Numbered from the stretch's first letter, positions 52,456 through 63,186 are shown. The stretch: DNA of 64,000 bases from Priestia koreensis (GCF_001274935.1 NZ_LILC01000013.1:434001-498000); one strand, 5' to 3'. Numbers and translations are program-made. Notes: generated by a model not told the origin, from the letters alone.

Positions 52456-53289
52456 ATGCACAGAAATCAGACGTTATATACTTTTTTAGTAGACAAAATC
52501 CCAGAGCTCACAGACAAATGGTACAATTCCTTAAGCAAATGTGGTGATGAAGGCATTTACTCTTCTACTGATCCTATCGTTATCAAGCAGTTAAAGGAAC
52601 AGCATGATGAATTCCAGCTCCATTTTTGCGAAGTGTTTCTACTCAGCCAACGTGATTTTAACGAGAGGTTTCGTCCATGGATTAAAAAGGTGGCCCAAGA
52701 TGTGAAGTACCAGCACACTCCTCTTCATCTCGTCGTTCGAGAGTTCATGAAAAATCGCGAGCTCTACTTTACCCTTCTTGACGAATATATTTCCAACCAT
52801 AAAGAAGACGTCACAGAACCACTAGCACGGGTGTGGGAGCACGTCATTACCTCCACATTTGATGACATCATTTTTGCCTTCTCACAAGAATCTCATCAGG
52901 CTGCTCAAATAAGACTAGAGGCACAGCAAGAACTTATTAATGAATTAAGCACCCCCATTATTCATTTGAAGGGGCATAATGCGCTGCTTCCCCTTGTTGG
53001 AACAATCGATGATGAACGCGCTAAAATGATTTTAGACAACGTATTGGAACAATGTACAAAAACACAAATTTCCAAGCTGTATATTGATCTATCCGGCGTT
53101 GTCATTGTAAATCGAATAGTTGGCCATCAGCTGTTTCAATTAATTGATTCTCTCCGACTAGTTGGAACTGAGACGATTCTTTGCGGAATTCGAGAAGAAA
53201 TCGCAAAAGGTGCGATTCGTCTTGGCATGGCTTTTGAAGGCATTGATATAAAATCGAGCCTTTCACAAGCGTTGGCATCTCATACTTAA
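52456..53289 (+). CDS. RsbR-family stressosome protein (paralog 2), phosphosites replaced
   Basis: A 277-residue paralog of the 39194 gene, clearly similar from MHRN(Q)TL to the end. The N-terminal module is complete and the STAS domain is intact in fold (LYIDLSGVVIVNRIVGHQL, ILCGIREEIAK). The residue aligned to RsbRA Thr171 is arginine (IVNR rather than IIDT), and that aligned to Thr205 is cysteine (LCGIR). It can probably enter stressosomes but not be phosphorylated by RsbT at these sites. It is monocistronic, with GGAGG before the ATG. Confidence 0.88.
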   Translation: MHRNQTLYTFLVDKIPELTDKWYNSLSKCGDEGIYSSTDPIVIKQLKEQHDEFQLHFCEVFLLSQRDFNERFRPWIKKVAQDVKYQHTPLHLVVREFMKNRELYFTLLDEYISNHKEDVTEPLARVWEHVITSTFDDIIFAFSQESHQAAQIRLEAQQELINELSTPIIHLKGHNALLPLVGTIDDERAKMILDNVLEQCTKTQISKLYIDLSGVVIVNRIVGHQLFQLIDSLRLVGTETILCGIREEIAKGAIRLGMAFEGIDIKSSLSQALASHT

Positions 53290-53407
53290 CTATTTCTAAA
53301 AACAATTGTCTTGTTATGTTTTGGGTTTCGCTATTATTTAAAATTCATTATAATGAATACATACACAACGAAACAATTGTGGCTGCAACACAGAAAGGAG
53401 TATTCAC

Positions 53408-54214
53408 TTGTCTGATCAAATTAAACCGTTAAATCCAATTGCTCTTCATTTAGGGCCTTTAGAAATTCATTGGTACGGCGTCATCATTGCCATGGGCGCT
53501 TTATTAGGATTAATAATTGCAATCAAGGAAGGTAAAAAAAGGGGCATTAATCCCGATGCTATTATCGATCTTATTATGTTTGCTCTTCCGATTGCTATCA
53601 TTACCGCACGTATTTATTACGTATCGTTTGAGTGGGGCTATTACAAACAGCATCCGAGCGAAATTATCGCCGTGTGGCACGGAGGAATTGCTATTCACGG
53701 GGGCATTATCGGTGCCGTTGTGACTGCAATTGTATTTTGTCGAAAGAAAAATCTTTCGTTTTGGAAGATGGCTGACGTCTTAGCACCAAGCCTCCTTCTA
53801 GGACAAGCAATCGGTCGCTGGGGAAATTTTATGAATCAAGAAGCACACGGCGACGCTGTAAGCAGAAGTTTTTTAGAGTCTCTTCACCTACCGAACTTTA
53901 TTATTAATCAAATGTATATTGACGGAACCTATTATCAACCTACCTTTTTATATGAATCGCTATGGAGCATTGTAGGCGTTATTATCTTACTTTCCCTTCG
54001 AAAAGCGAATCTGAAACGCGGCGAGATGTTCCTTACCTACCTTGCATGGTATTCGATTGGCCGCTTTATGGTAGAAGGCATGCGAACGGATAGCCTAATG
54101 CTTACGTCACATATTCGCATTGCGCAGCTCGTATCAGCCGTTTGCTTAATTGGTAGTATCATTCTTATGTGGTACCGACGTCGAAACAAAGAGCTTATTT
54201 CGTATAATGCTTAA
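53408..54214 (+). CDS. lgt: Prolipoprotein diacylglyceryl transferase
   Basis: A 268-residue membrane enzyme: [14 protein letters not shown], the HGGIAIHGG motif with the essential histidine, and the signature [13 protein letters not shown]. It attaches diacylglycerol to lipobox cysteines. The start is TTG 53408 behind AAAGGAG. It is not next to hprK, the usual lgt site in Bacillus, so this may be a second copy. Confidence 0.95.
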   Translation: MSDQIKPLNPIALHLGPLEIHWYGVIIAMGALLGLIIAIKEGKKRGINPDAIIDLIMFALPIAIITARIYYVSFEWGYYKQHPSEIIAVWHGGIAIHGGIIGAVVTAIVFCRKKNLSFWKMADVLAPSLLLGQAIGRWGNFMNQEAHGDAVSRSFLESLHLPNFIINQMYIDGTYYQPTFLYESLWSIVGVIILLSLRKANLKRGEMFLTYLAWYSIGRFMVEGMRTDSLMLTSHIRIAQLVSAVCLIGSIILMWYRRRNKELISYNA

Positions 54215-54217
54215 ATA

Positions 54218-54250
54218 AAAGCACATCATGTTGAAGTCATGATGTGCTTT
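54218..54250 (+). terminator. Terminator of lgt
   Basis: A 13-bp perfect stem AAAGCACATCATG / CATGATGTGCTTT. Confidence 0.85.
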
Positions 54251-54348
54251 GTTATGATTTAACAGGAAACGTAAATAGATCTCTTAATCACCAATTATTG
54301 ATACAGTAAGCGTTTAAAAAAAACAACTATTTTTAGGAGGGCATTCTT

Positions 54349-54759
54349 GTGTATACCGTAAAAGAAGTGGCTAAGCTTCTTGATCTTACTGAACACACCA
54401 TTCGCTATTATACAGATCAGGGGCTCGTTCCAAGTTTACAGCGTGATAAAAACAACGTTCGATTATTTGATGAAGAATCTATTGGTTGGCTAAAAGGAGC
54501 CAAATACCTGAAAGAAAGCGGCATGACTATTGAAGCGATTAAAAATTATATCGATTTATGCCTACAAGGACCATCTACGATTACACAGCGCCACGAAATC
54601 CTATTAGAACAAAAAGAGAACGTTCTTCAGCAGTTAAAAGAAGCACAGGATCGAGCAACTTTTATGATCGATAAAGTAAAGCATTATGAAGATATTTTAA
54701 ATGGGGTAACACCAGATAATATGAATCCAGCAAGTACTTTCCGAAAACAGACAATTTAA
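54349..54759 (+). CDS. MerR-family transcriptional regulator
   Basis: A 136-residue regulator: N-terminal winged helix VKEVAKLLDLTEHTIRYYTDQGL, and a long dimerisation helix (LLEQKENVLQQLKEAQDRATFMIDKV region). There is no cysteine cluster, so it is not a metal sensor; it resembles the AdhR-like stress/aldehyde sensors. The start is GTG 54349 behind GGAGGG. A promoter with its hallmark 19-bp spacer lies directly after it, before an aldo/keto reductase gene. Confidence 0.9.
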   Translation: MYTVKEVAKLLDLTEHTIRYYTDQGLVPSLQRDKNNVRLFDEESIGWLKGAKYLKESGMTIEAIKNYIDLCLQGPSTITQRHEILLEQKENVLQQLKEAQDRATFMIDKVKHYEDILNGVTPDNMNPASTFRKQTI

Positions 54760-54800
54760 CTATTAAAGCCATCCAGAGTTTTTTTGATCAATCAATATAA

Positions 54801-55754
<954 letters not shown>

Positions 55755-55773
55755 AACTAATGCACAGCATTTT

Positions 55774-55822
55774 AAAAAAGGGTTGTCCATAGTAGTCCTA
55801 GCTACTATGGACAACCCTTTTT
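55774..55822. terminator. Strong bidirectional terminator
   Basis: A 21-bp perfect stem containing AAGGGTTGTCCATAGTAG with a 6-base loop and T-runs on both strands. Confidence 0.9.
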
Positions 55823-55919
55823 CTTTTACTAATTTATATTTTTAAACCCGTTCCATTTATAAAAATGCTTCGTTGTCGCCACAGGTGAGATAAGAAGGCA
55901 CATTCAAGTTCGATATACA

Positions 55920-56957
55920 TTAATGGCTGTTTTGTTGTTCGTAGATCACCACATCACCGTTTACTCGGAGACCAACTTCGTCGCCTTTTTGCACATTAGG
56001 TTTTCCTAACACGCGTATAGAAACCGAACACATGTCGTTCTGTTCTCCAATAGTCATATCAATTAAGGAGTCATGACCAAAATAGGTTGTTTTTAGGACT
56101 GTGGCTGTTCTTCCTTCTTCAATCGTTAATTGCTCTGGTCTAATCATAACCGTTACACGAGCGTCTTCCACTGATTTTTGTTGATGTGACAACCGGCCAA
56201 GCGGACAATCGACATAGCCATTCTCTGCATGTCCGTCTACAAGTATAGCATCTCCAACAAACGTAGCAACGTTCAGGTCTTTCGGATTGGTATAAATATC
56301 GTTTGGCTCGGCAATTTGAATAAGGTCACCATCTCTCATTACCCCAATAATATCTGCCATTGAGAATGCCTCTTCTTGGTCATGAGTAACCATAATCGAG
56401 GTTGCATTCGATTTCTCTAACGCATACTTAATATCTTCTCGCAATTTTGCTCGTAATCCTGTGTCCAAGGCGCTAAACGGTTCATCAAGTAATAAAAGCG
56501 CAGGGTCAGGTGCGAGTGCACGCGCAAGGGCAACACGCTGCTGCTGACCTCCGGAAAGCTCATGCGGCATGCGCTTCTCAAACCCTTGCATTCCCACAAG
56601 CGCAAGCATTTCGAGTACTCGTTCGTTTCGTCTTGAGTTTCGTGGTAACCCGAACGCGACGTTTTGCGCGACTGTTAAATGCGGAAATAACGCCCCTTCT
56701 TGTGGCACGTATCCAATTCTCCGTTTCTCCGCTGCGAGATGACGACGTTCGTTAAACACTTCTTGGTCACCGATTTTAATTGCTCCTGAATGAGGAATTT
56801 CAAATCCTGCGATGCTTCGTAGCAACGTTGTTTTTCCACATCCTGATGGCCCTAAAATCGCCAGCATTTTCCCCTTTGGCAAGTCAAACGCTACGTTTTT
56901 AATCACGTCTACGCCATCAAAGCTTTTTGAAAGATTTTTAATTGATAATGCCGTCAT
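55920..56957 (-). CDS. fbpC: Ferric-iron ABC transporter ATPase
   Basis: A 345-residue ATPase: Walker A GPSGCGKT, signature LSGGQQQR, Walker B LLLLDEPFSALD, H-loop VTHDQEEAF, and a C-terminal TOBE-like domain (VMIRPEQLTIEEG). It overlaps the permease gene by 4 bases. The order binding protein, permease, ATPase is that of FbpABC/SfuABC iron importers. Confidence 0.9.
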   Translation of the reverse strand: MTALSIKNLSKSFDGVDVIKNVAFDLPKGKMLAILGPSGCGKTTLLRSIAGFEIPHSGAIKIGDQEVFNERRHLAAEKRRIGYVPQEGALFPHLTVAQNVAFGLPRNSRRNERVLEMLALVGMQGFEKRMPHELSGGQQQRVALARALAPDPALLLLDEPFSALDTGLRAKLREDIKYALEKSNATSIMVTHDQEEAFSMADIIGVMRDGDLIQIAEPNDIYTNPKDLNVATFVGDAILVDGHAENGYVDCPLGRLSHQQKSVEDARVTVMIRPEQLTIEEGRTATVLKTTYFGHDSLIDMTIGEQNDMCSVSIRVLGKPNVQKGDEVGLRVNGDVVIYEQQNSH

Positions 56958-58519
56958 AACGTTTCTCTCCTTTTACTTGAAAACGAGCGCATTGTTAACA
57001 CATATACAGGTAAGCTCGAAATTAAAATAAGTAGCGCTGCATACGGTGCTGCCGCTGCAAACTCAGAGTTTGATGTGTGTTGCCACACCTTGATAGCGAG
57101 TGTATCAACACCTGTTGGTCTCAGTAGCAACGTTGCCGTAAGCTCATTCATAATTTTTAGGCAAACGAGCGCCATACCTGCACCAATTCCCGGAAGAATG
57201 AGCGGCAGTGTTACGGTGAAAAAGACCGTAATAGGGCGTTTCCCTAACGTTCTTGCAACTTCTTCAATCCGCTCTGGTGCCTGCTCATAGGAAGCACGGA
57301 TCGATGATTGAGCAAGTGGAACGTACAGCAGTACATAGGCAACGACTAGTAAAATCGATGTTTGATAAATAGGGTTCATATATCTTACAGCAAAAAAGAC
57401 AAGCGTTAATCCAATAACAAGACCAGGCAAGCTATGAACGACATAGGGAACGCGTTCTGACAAGACGGACAGTGAGCCTCGGTAACGAAGCGACAGCATC
57501 ACAAGAGGCAGGGCTACTAGCGCTGTCACTACAGCTCCCCCTAGACCGTAAGATAATGTTGTGAGCAGATTGTGTCCCATCTCTACTAATGGAAATTGAG
57601 CAGAAGATCCATTTAAAAGCCAGAAGATTAGTCTTCCAAGTGGAATTCCTACGGCAATTACAGTTAGCGTCAAAAATCCTACAAGCACCAACGGCGCCCA
57701 GGCTCCTAGTGATCGCTGTTCCTGCTCGCGGGACACGCCACTTCCGACGGGAGTGTATTTTGCTTTCCCTCTTATATAGAGCTCAAGACCAATAAATAAT
57801 AAGCATAAAAATAGCAACACGGTCGTTAACATCGCAGCCGAAGCTCCGTTAAAGGCCATCGTATATTGATCAAAAATAGCGGTTGTAAACGTATCAAAAC
57901 GTAGTAATGACAATGCCCCGAATTCCGCTAACGTGTGCAGAGCAATTAATAATCCTCCCCCAAACAAGGCAGGTCGCATTTGAGGAAAGGTAACGCGCCA
58001 AAAGGTTTTCCATGGCCCGTATCCTAACGAATGTGCCACTTCTTCTAACGAAGGATTCATCCCGCGTAGTGCCGCTGCGACTGGTAAATGAACGAGAGGA
58101 TAACTGTATAGAGTGAGGACGACGAATGCGCCGAAGAACCCTTCAAAAATTGGACTCAGTGACACCCAGCTATAGCTCGAGACAAAAGCTGGAACAGCAA
58201 ATGGAAGCGTAATAAGTACGTTCCAGACTCGTTTTCCCCACAGGTTTGTGCGTTCAATGAACCAAGCGGTGGCTACGCCAATGACCATCGACGTAATGGT
58301 GACGGTAACATCTAACAACAGCGTATTTTTTAAGAGATCATACACGCGCTGGCGAAAAATAAGGTGTATCGCGGTTTCCCAACCTGCTTCACGTGCACGA
58401 ATGATAATGTATAAGAATGGTAGACAAGCAATGAAAATAAATAAAAAAACAGGTAAAAGGAGCAACAGCGATGTTCTTCGCTGCGGCCCCTTTCCCTTAA
58501 ATAGCTCGACTAGCTTCAT
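56954..58519 (-). CDS. fbpB: Ferric-iron ABC transporter permease (fused double permease)
   Basis: A 521-residue permease with two copies of the binding-protein-dependent domain, about 12 helices, and two EAA loops (NPSLEEVAHSLGYGPWKTFW near residue 165; APERIEEVARTLGKRPITVF near 410). This fused form is typical of FbpB/SfuB. It starts where the binding-protein stop ends. Confidence 0.92.
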   Translation of the reverse strand: MKLVELFKGKGPQRRTSLLLLLPVFLFIFIACLPFLYIIIRAREAGWETAIHLIFRQRVYDLLKNTLLLDVTVTITSMVIGVATAWFIERTNLWGKRVWNVLITLPFAVPAFVSSYSWVSLSPIFEGFFGAFVVLTLYSYPLVHLPVAAALRGMNPSLEEVAHSLGYGPWKTFWRVTFPQMRPALFGGGLLIALHTLAEFGALSLLRFDTFTTAIFDQYTMAFNGASAAMLTTVLLFLCLLFIGLELYIRGKAKYTPVGSGVSREQEQRSLGAWAPLVLVGFLTLTVIAVGIPLGRLIFWLLNGSSAQFPLVEMGHNLLTTLSYGLGGAVVTALVALPLVMLSLRYRGSLSVLSERVPYVVHSLPGLVIGLTLVFFAVRYMNPIYQTSILLVVAYVLLYVPLAQSSIRASYEQAPERIEEVARTLGKRPITVFFTVTLPLILPGIGAGMALVCLKIMNELTATLLLRPTGVDTLAIKVWQHTSNSEFAAAAPYAALLILISSLPVYVLTMRSFSSKRRETL

Positions 58520-59568
58520 TATAATAACCCGACTTCTTGAAGAAGTTCTAATGCTTGTTCACCATCAGAATATTTCCCTAAGTCTAGCGTATTTTTAGGC
58601 GGGTTCAATTCAGAAAAAGGCTTCATTCCTTTTGTATCAACGTTCGCATTTAACGGATACTGTGAGCTCGCTTCTGTTAATGCTTGCTGCCCCTTCACAT
58701 CTGTCGCGAATTCCATGAATTTTTGTGCGTCTTTCTTATTATCACTCGCTTTTACGATTGCTGCTCCGGATAATGAAATCATATCGCCAATATCTCCATT
58801 ACCGAAGTAGTACAGCTTGGAATTCATGTTGTCTGCGCCTTTTTCCTTCGCTTCATTATCCCAGTAGTAATTGTTAATAAGCGCAACGCCGACCTCACCT
58901 TTTTCAACTGCATCTAACGCCATTTTGTTGTTTTTGTATTGCTTCCCGTATGTTTGTAATCCTTCTAACCAATCTTTTGTTTTATCTTTCCCGTACAGCT
59001 TAATCATGGCAGAAATTTGATTTGTGAATGCCCCACTCGTCGGAACGAATGCCACTTTTTGCTTCCATTCTGGTTTCGCAAAATCAAATACGGACTTTGG
59101 AAGCTCGCTCTCTTTTACTTCTTTCGGATTGTATGCGACAACACGAGAGCGTGCGAGTAATCCGACCCATTTCCCGTCTGGATCTTCATATTGCTTGTCC
59201 ACATTACTCAGTGCTTTGGAATCCGTTTTTTCTAATAAGTTTTGTTCACCCAGCATCACAAGCGGAGCCGTTTCTTCTGTAAAAATAATATCCGCAGGTG
59301 AGTTTTTCCCTTCTTCTGCTACTTGATGAGCAAGTTCATTACTAGACCCTTCGCGAACTTTTACTTTAATGCCCGTTTCTTTTGTAAAATCTTTCGCTAG
59401 CGCATCCGTTACTTCTTTATGCTGACCGCTATAAATCGTTAACGTATGTGTTTCTTTTTTATCACCTGAACTTTGGTCACTGCCATTTCCGCACGCAGCG
59501 AGTCCACCTGCTAACACGACTGATGCAGCTGCAATAGCCCATTTTTTTGCGTATGTATGTACTTTCAT
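58519..59568 (-). CDS. fbpA: Ferric-iron-binding lipoprotein
   Basis: A 349-residue solute-binding lipoprotein with lipobox LAAC (cysteine 26). The tyrosine-rich ALINNYYWDNE near residue 230 contains the tyrosine pair that binds Fe3+ in FbpA-type proteins, and LTIYSGQHKEV opens the mature domain. AGGAGG precedes the ATG. A Fur box at 59658-59672 controls the operon. Confidence 0.92.
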   Translation of the reverse strand: MKVHTYAKKWAIAAASVVLAGGLAACGNGSDQSSGDKKETHTLTIYSGQHKEVTDALAKDFTKETGIKVKVREGSSNELAHQVAEEGKNSPADIIFTEETAPLVMLGEQNLLEKTDSKALSNVDKQYEDPDGKWVGLLARSRVVAYNPKEVKESELPKSVFDFAKPEWKQKVAFVPTSGAFTNQISAMIKLYGKDKTKDWLEGLQTYGKQYKNNKMALDAVEKGEVGVALINNYYWDNEAKEKGADNMNSKLYYFGNGDIGDMISLSGAAIVKASDNKKDAQKFMEFATDVKGQQALTEASSQYPLNANVDTKGMKPFSELNPPKNTLDLGKYSDGEQALELLQEVGLL

Positions 59569-59657
59569 GTCTACGTCCTCCTAAGTCCTTATGTAAGTTT
59601 ATTAGTATGTAAAATAGTTGTACGTAATCCATCATGAAACGAAATCAGTACTGATAT

Positions 59658-59707
59658 TGATAATTATTATCACTTATAAGTATAAAGAAGAAGATGTCTG
59701 ACGTCAA
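59658..59707 (-). promoter_or_regulatory. Fur box and SigA promoter of the fbp operon
   Basis: TGATAAT-T-ATTATCA (59658-59672) is a perfect 7-1-7 Fur box. On the minus strand TTGACG (59702-59707), 17 bases and TATACT (59679-59684) precede it, so the box covers the transcription start, the classical place for repression by iron-loaded Fur. Confidence 0.9.
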
Positions 59708-59916
59708 TGATTAATTGAAAAAGATTCTCATTCGCAAAGGCCTCTCTTTATTCGAAGCGTTCTTTTTGCACATTAAAGGCTAAAAGCGACCTAACTTTAT
59801 CCCTATTCCCTGCCACCTCTTATTGTTAAAACGTCTTCCACATCATTTCGAGCACATCGGATGGTTTGCACCTCGTTCAATTACGGGTACTACTAAAACA
59901 AAGGAGTGAATTAAAC

Positions 59917-60426
59917 ATGACAAAATTTCAATTAGGCGACAAAATCCCATCCTTTACTCTTCCAACGGTAACAGGAGAAACGTTTTCTTTTAGCGAACAC
60001 CAGGACAAGCATCAAAGCTGGCACCTTATCGTGTTCTTCCGAGGATCTTGGTGTCCGGTTTGTAAAAGTGAGCTAAACGACCTTGAGGAAAGCAAAGGAT
60101 TCTTTGAAGGCGAAAACGTCCATTTAATTACGATTTCTAGTGAGAAGTTAGACAGCTTAAAGAGCTTTTCAGAAGAAGAAAACTTATCGTTCACAATGCT
60201 ATCAGATGAGAGCTTAGAAGCGATTAATTCATTTGACGTGTATTACCACGGTGAAGATGCGCCGTACGAGGATCACGGTGCTCACGGAGAGCCCGCTTAC
60301 TTCCTTGTTGATGAAAAAGGAAAACTACTATATCAGCAGCGCCAGACAGGCCCATTCGGTCGCCCTTCAACAACAGAGCTTCGTAAGATTGTTAAGTACA
60401 TTAAAAAGAACTTAAAATCAGACTAA
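59917..60426 (+). CDS. Peroxiredoxin-like thiol protein (AhpC/TSA family)
   Basis: A 169-residue redoxin: GDKIPSFTLPTVTGETFSF, the active site FFRGSWCPVCKSEL with CxxC, and a C-terminal YFLVDEKGKLLYQQRQTGPFG. The WCPVC motif is between thioredoxin-type and peroxiredoxin-type; bcp- or AhpE-like peroxidase activity is probable. I start at ATG 59917 behind AAAGGAGTG. It is monocistronic and near the iron operon. Confidence 0.87.
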   Translation: MTKFQLGDKIPSFTLPTVTGETFSFSEHQDKHQSWHLIVFFRGSWCPVCKSELNDLEESKGFFEGENVHLITISSEKLDSLKSFSEEENLSFTMLSDESLEAINSFDVYYHGEDAPYEDHGAHGEPAYFLVDEKGKLLYQQRQTGPFGRPSTTELRKIVKYIKKNLKSD

Positions 60427-60446
60427 CGGCATTTATGGTCGTGCAC

Positions 60447-60484
60447 AAAAGCGCTCATTCCCTTTTCGGAGAATGAGCGCTTTT
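60447..60484 (+). terminator. Terminator
   Basis: A 14-bp perfect stem AAAAGCGCTCATTC / GAATGAGCGCTTTT. Confidence 0.9.
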
Positions 60485-60619
60485 GTTGTGTTGATGATCG
60501 GATCTCAAGCCACGGTGCCTTTTATCACGTTTTATTTGAGAGATCATCAAGGTTTTTCATGTTCGTTGCAGAATAGTAAAAAGAAGAATTGAAAAACACA
60601 TGAGGCGGAGGATAATGGA

Positions 60620-60840
60620 ATGATGACAAAAGGCGACATCGTTAAGCAAACGATAGTTTAGTTAGAACGTTGTCAATAACAATTACAAAAACAGAAGCCC
60701 CAAGAGCAGAATCCCCAATCCAAGGAAGACCATTCAATAAATCATTTTTGACCGCAATACCACCGAAAATACGGTTTGAAATGGATTAGGTATGATACAA
60801 GTGGGAAGATCCTCTCTTTCCTATTCTCTTATCCCTCTAC
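60620..60840. pseudogene. Decayed coding remnants in a 600-bp gap
   Basis: Within 60485-61083 no intact gene is visible. On the minus strand a frame from about 60830 reads CIIPNPFQTVFSVVLRSKMI then TGA (60734-60736), and continues in frame as MVFLGLGILLLGLLFL before TAA (60683-60685), as if a membrane-protein end had been broken by one stop. On the plus strand GGAGG precedes a 13-residue frame at 60620-60661 (MMTKGDIVKQTIV) that stops at once. The rest, 60841-61083, shows nothing. Confidence 0.3.
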
Positions 60841-61083
60841 CAACAACGTTTAAAAATGGAACAAATAAAAAAAAGCTAGCATTCAGATAGGTTAGATTCT
60901 GTCAGTTTAGCGTCTCTAGAATAATCAGCTATTAAAGGTTCTTCTTCTGTGTACATTCATCATTAATTACTACTAGATGCTGCATCACCGCTAACATCCT
61001 ATACTCCCTATTTTATCTACCTGTTCAAGGATCAATGCCCTCAATGTTTCCATTCATTCTTCACGTAAAATACAATTGAGTTT

Positions 61084-61941
61084 TTATTGCGCGATTTTTT
61101 CGATTTCCATCTTAGCTATTTTTTGAGGATTATGAATCTGTAACCACTTTTCAGCCTCATTGATCATCCAATCCCCAAATTGATTTAAGAAACGCATGAT
61201 TTTATATGTATCACTTATTGGGTCAATGGCGTACTGAACGGCTTGTTTCATTTCAGAATCATGCTCGGGATAATAATGAGAGAACAATTGATATGCTGGG
61301 AATAAATCTCTTGTATATTTGTTTTCTTCTTCTATCACAAGGGCAAGACCTGCTCTAACGATAATTTTCATAATCCACCCGCAGCAATCTAAAATGTCGT
61401 TACGATCCTCATTATCATAAAGGTCTTTTCTGGCAAGCGTGATTTGATCTTTTAGGTGAAATAAATGTTCGTTCCCGAGTGTTTTATCTACTTTATAATG
61501 AGGTAAGCGAACGCTTAAATCGTCTCCATACACACAAATACTGTGCGTTTTAACCATAAAAGGAATAATTGAAAATCGATTGGTCTGTAAAATATCGTCA
61601 ATGTAATAGAAGCTAAGTTCTACTCCTTTGACACATTTATACTTATCGTTTAATTCTTGTTCAACCTTGTCTCTCCATCCTAAATCAATGTCTTCCACTC
61701 TTTTATTGAGGATGGCTATTGTGTCTATGTCTGAAACATTCACAATTCCTAATCCACGTGGAATGGATCCTCTAACATATACACTATGTAGCTCATTCCC
61801 TAAGTAAAGTCTATATGTTTCTAAAACTGCATCAACAACCTGTTGAAATTCATTGTTAATGTTTGCAGTACTTGAGTCGTTCATAATAAATCCATGATCA
61901 TCAGTCTGACAAAAACGCCCAATGTGTTTAATTTGAGTCAT
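61084..61941 (-). CDS. Nucleotidyltransferase-domain protein
   Basis: A 285-residue protein with the polymerase-beta-like motif VRGSIPRGLGIVNVSDIDTIAIL (G-S, then D-x-D, about residues 57-79), typical of aminoglycoside-type or MNT nucleotidyltransferases, followed by a helical C-terminal domain. It could transfer AMP to a small molecule or protein. There is no HEPN partner next to it. GGGGGAGAT precedes the ATG. Confidence 0.78.
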   Translation of the reverse strand: MTQIKHIGRFCQTDDHGFIMNDSSTANINNEFQQVVDAVLETYRLYLGNELHSVYVRGSIPRGLGIVNVSDIDTIAILNKRVEDIDLGWRDKVEQELNDKYKCVKGVELSFYYIDDILQTNRFSIIPFMVKTHSICVYGDDLSVRLPHYKVDKTLGNEHLFHLKDQITLARKDLYDNEDRNDILDCCGWIMKIIVRAGLALVIEEENKYTRDLFPAYQLFSHYYPEHDSEMKQAVQYAIDPISDTYKIMRFLNQFGDWMINEAEKWLQIHNPQKIAKMEIEKIAQ

Positions 61942-62136
61942 CTTATCTCCCCCTGTAACTTCTTGTTTGAAAGAAATTAATCTTTACTCCAACGTTTCCC
62001 TTCCCCGTCTCCCCAAATATTTTTTCAACTTTACCGGATTAAACGAGCAAGTACGCCCCTCTAAAATATTGGTGAAAGATACTTATGAATGATAGTCAGC
62101 AAGTACATTACACAATTGTTATTAATCTAAAAACAT

Positions 62137-62167
62137 AAAAAAACTCGGCATAAATCAACCAAGTTTT
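62137..62167 (-). terminator. Terminator-like hairpin
   Basis: AAAAACTCGG pairs with CCAAGTTTTT (one mismatch), overlapping the end of the 62155 gene. Confidence 0.5.
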
Positions 62168-62391
62168 TGTCGGTAATTACGTCTATAAATCTTCTCGGCA
62201 ATAAAACTTACTACTAATCCAATTATGATCGGAGTTAGCGCCCCTACTGAAAGAAAAAATTCCCTTTCATTATTTGTGTATTCGTATTGAAACATTAATA
62301 ACGGAATAGTAAAAATAGAACCAAGCAAGTACAGGAAGGCTGTTGATATTGTAAAAGACCCAAAACCGACTATAAAACTCTTTACTTTCAT
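62155..62391 (-). CDS. Small membrane protein, 78 aa
   Basis: Two hydrophobic segments (residues 7-32 and 47-66) and a basic C-terminal tail (EKIYRRNYRQKLG). GAGGTGAG precedes the ATG. The family is not recognised. Confidence 0.6.
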   Translation of the reverse strand: MKVKSFIVGFGSFTISTAFLYLLGSIFTIPLLMFQYEYTNNEREFFLSVGALTPIIIGLVVSFIAEKIYRRNYRQKLG

Positions 62392-62553
62392 TCAAACTCA
62401 CCTCTTAATTAGATAGTAAAAATTTTTCTTGTTACAAATATAATATCCATCTTTTGGATTAAAAAGCAAGAATTGTTTAGAAAAGAAAAAACAATAACAC
62501 TTCTTTATTCATTAGAGTTTGGGAAATAGTGAAAGACATGAAAAGAAAGCCAT

Positions 62554-62599
62554 AAAAAAAGTGAAAGAGGACACAGATAAGGTGGCCTTTTTCACTTTT
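62554..62599. terminator. Terminator
   Basis: AAAAGTGAAAGAGG pairs with CCTTTTTCACTTTT (one mismatch); it lies just past the end of the interrupted gene at 62614-62937. Confidence 0.7.
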
Positions 62600-62613
62600 C
62601 GTTTTTATTATAT

Positions 62614-62937
62614 TCAACTTTTATTTATAAGTTCATTTATGGCTACTGAGGATTTTTTGAGGTCATCATAGTAATCTATTCTTTTGCTCCCCAAGAAGAT
62701 GAGTTGTATGCTATCGCTGCCTTTTAAACAGCAGACCTTTAAATCATCCTATCCATCTTTTTGAAATATGTAACTAATCTCTACTGTATTGTATAAACAC
62801 AGGACTTTAAATTTTTCTTCAATAAAAGAGAGAATCATATTCCTTCTCATCATTTTTAACAGAGGAAGAGAGTAATAAAAGTCGAAAATTCCAGTAAATA
62901 TAGTTAAACTAATTGTATCATAGCTTCTGTTGATCAC
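62614..62937 (-). pseudogene. Hypothetical gene split by an in-frame TAG
   Basis: A frame opens at GTG 62937 (no ribosome binding site), runs 62 codons to TAG at 62749-62751 (ISYIFQKDG, stop), and continues in the same frame for 44 more sense codons (DDLKVCCLKGSDSIQLIFLG, KSSVAINELINKS) to TGA at 62614-62616, followed by a terminator. The two parts look like one 107-residue protein with a late nonsense mutation. The missing ribosome binding site suggests the 5' end is also lost. The family is unknown. Confidence 0.5.
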
Positions 62938-63186
62938 GTCTTAATAGATTTAATATTCGGAATAATTAAGGAGAACTAGTACTTCCCTTAAAGGATATTG
63001 CTGAGAGGTTTATTTTATAGTAGTTGTAATTTTATATAGATTATTTAACAACTGATCAAGAAATTGGATAATCAAAAGTATGTCTTCGATCGTACACCTC
63101 TTCTTTACTCGTGCGTACTCATACACTCTCTAGTCTCCTTTATTCTCTCCATTAAGTGTACTTTCTAAATAAACAGTAAAATCCTT

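Noticed and set aside
61084..61941. MNT-HEPN toxin-antitoxin system
   Set aside because: The nucleotidyltransferase is longer than MNT antitoxins and no HEPN gene is adjacent; the 78-residue neighbour is a membrane protein.
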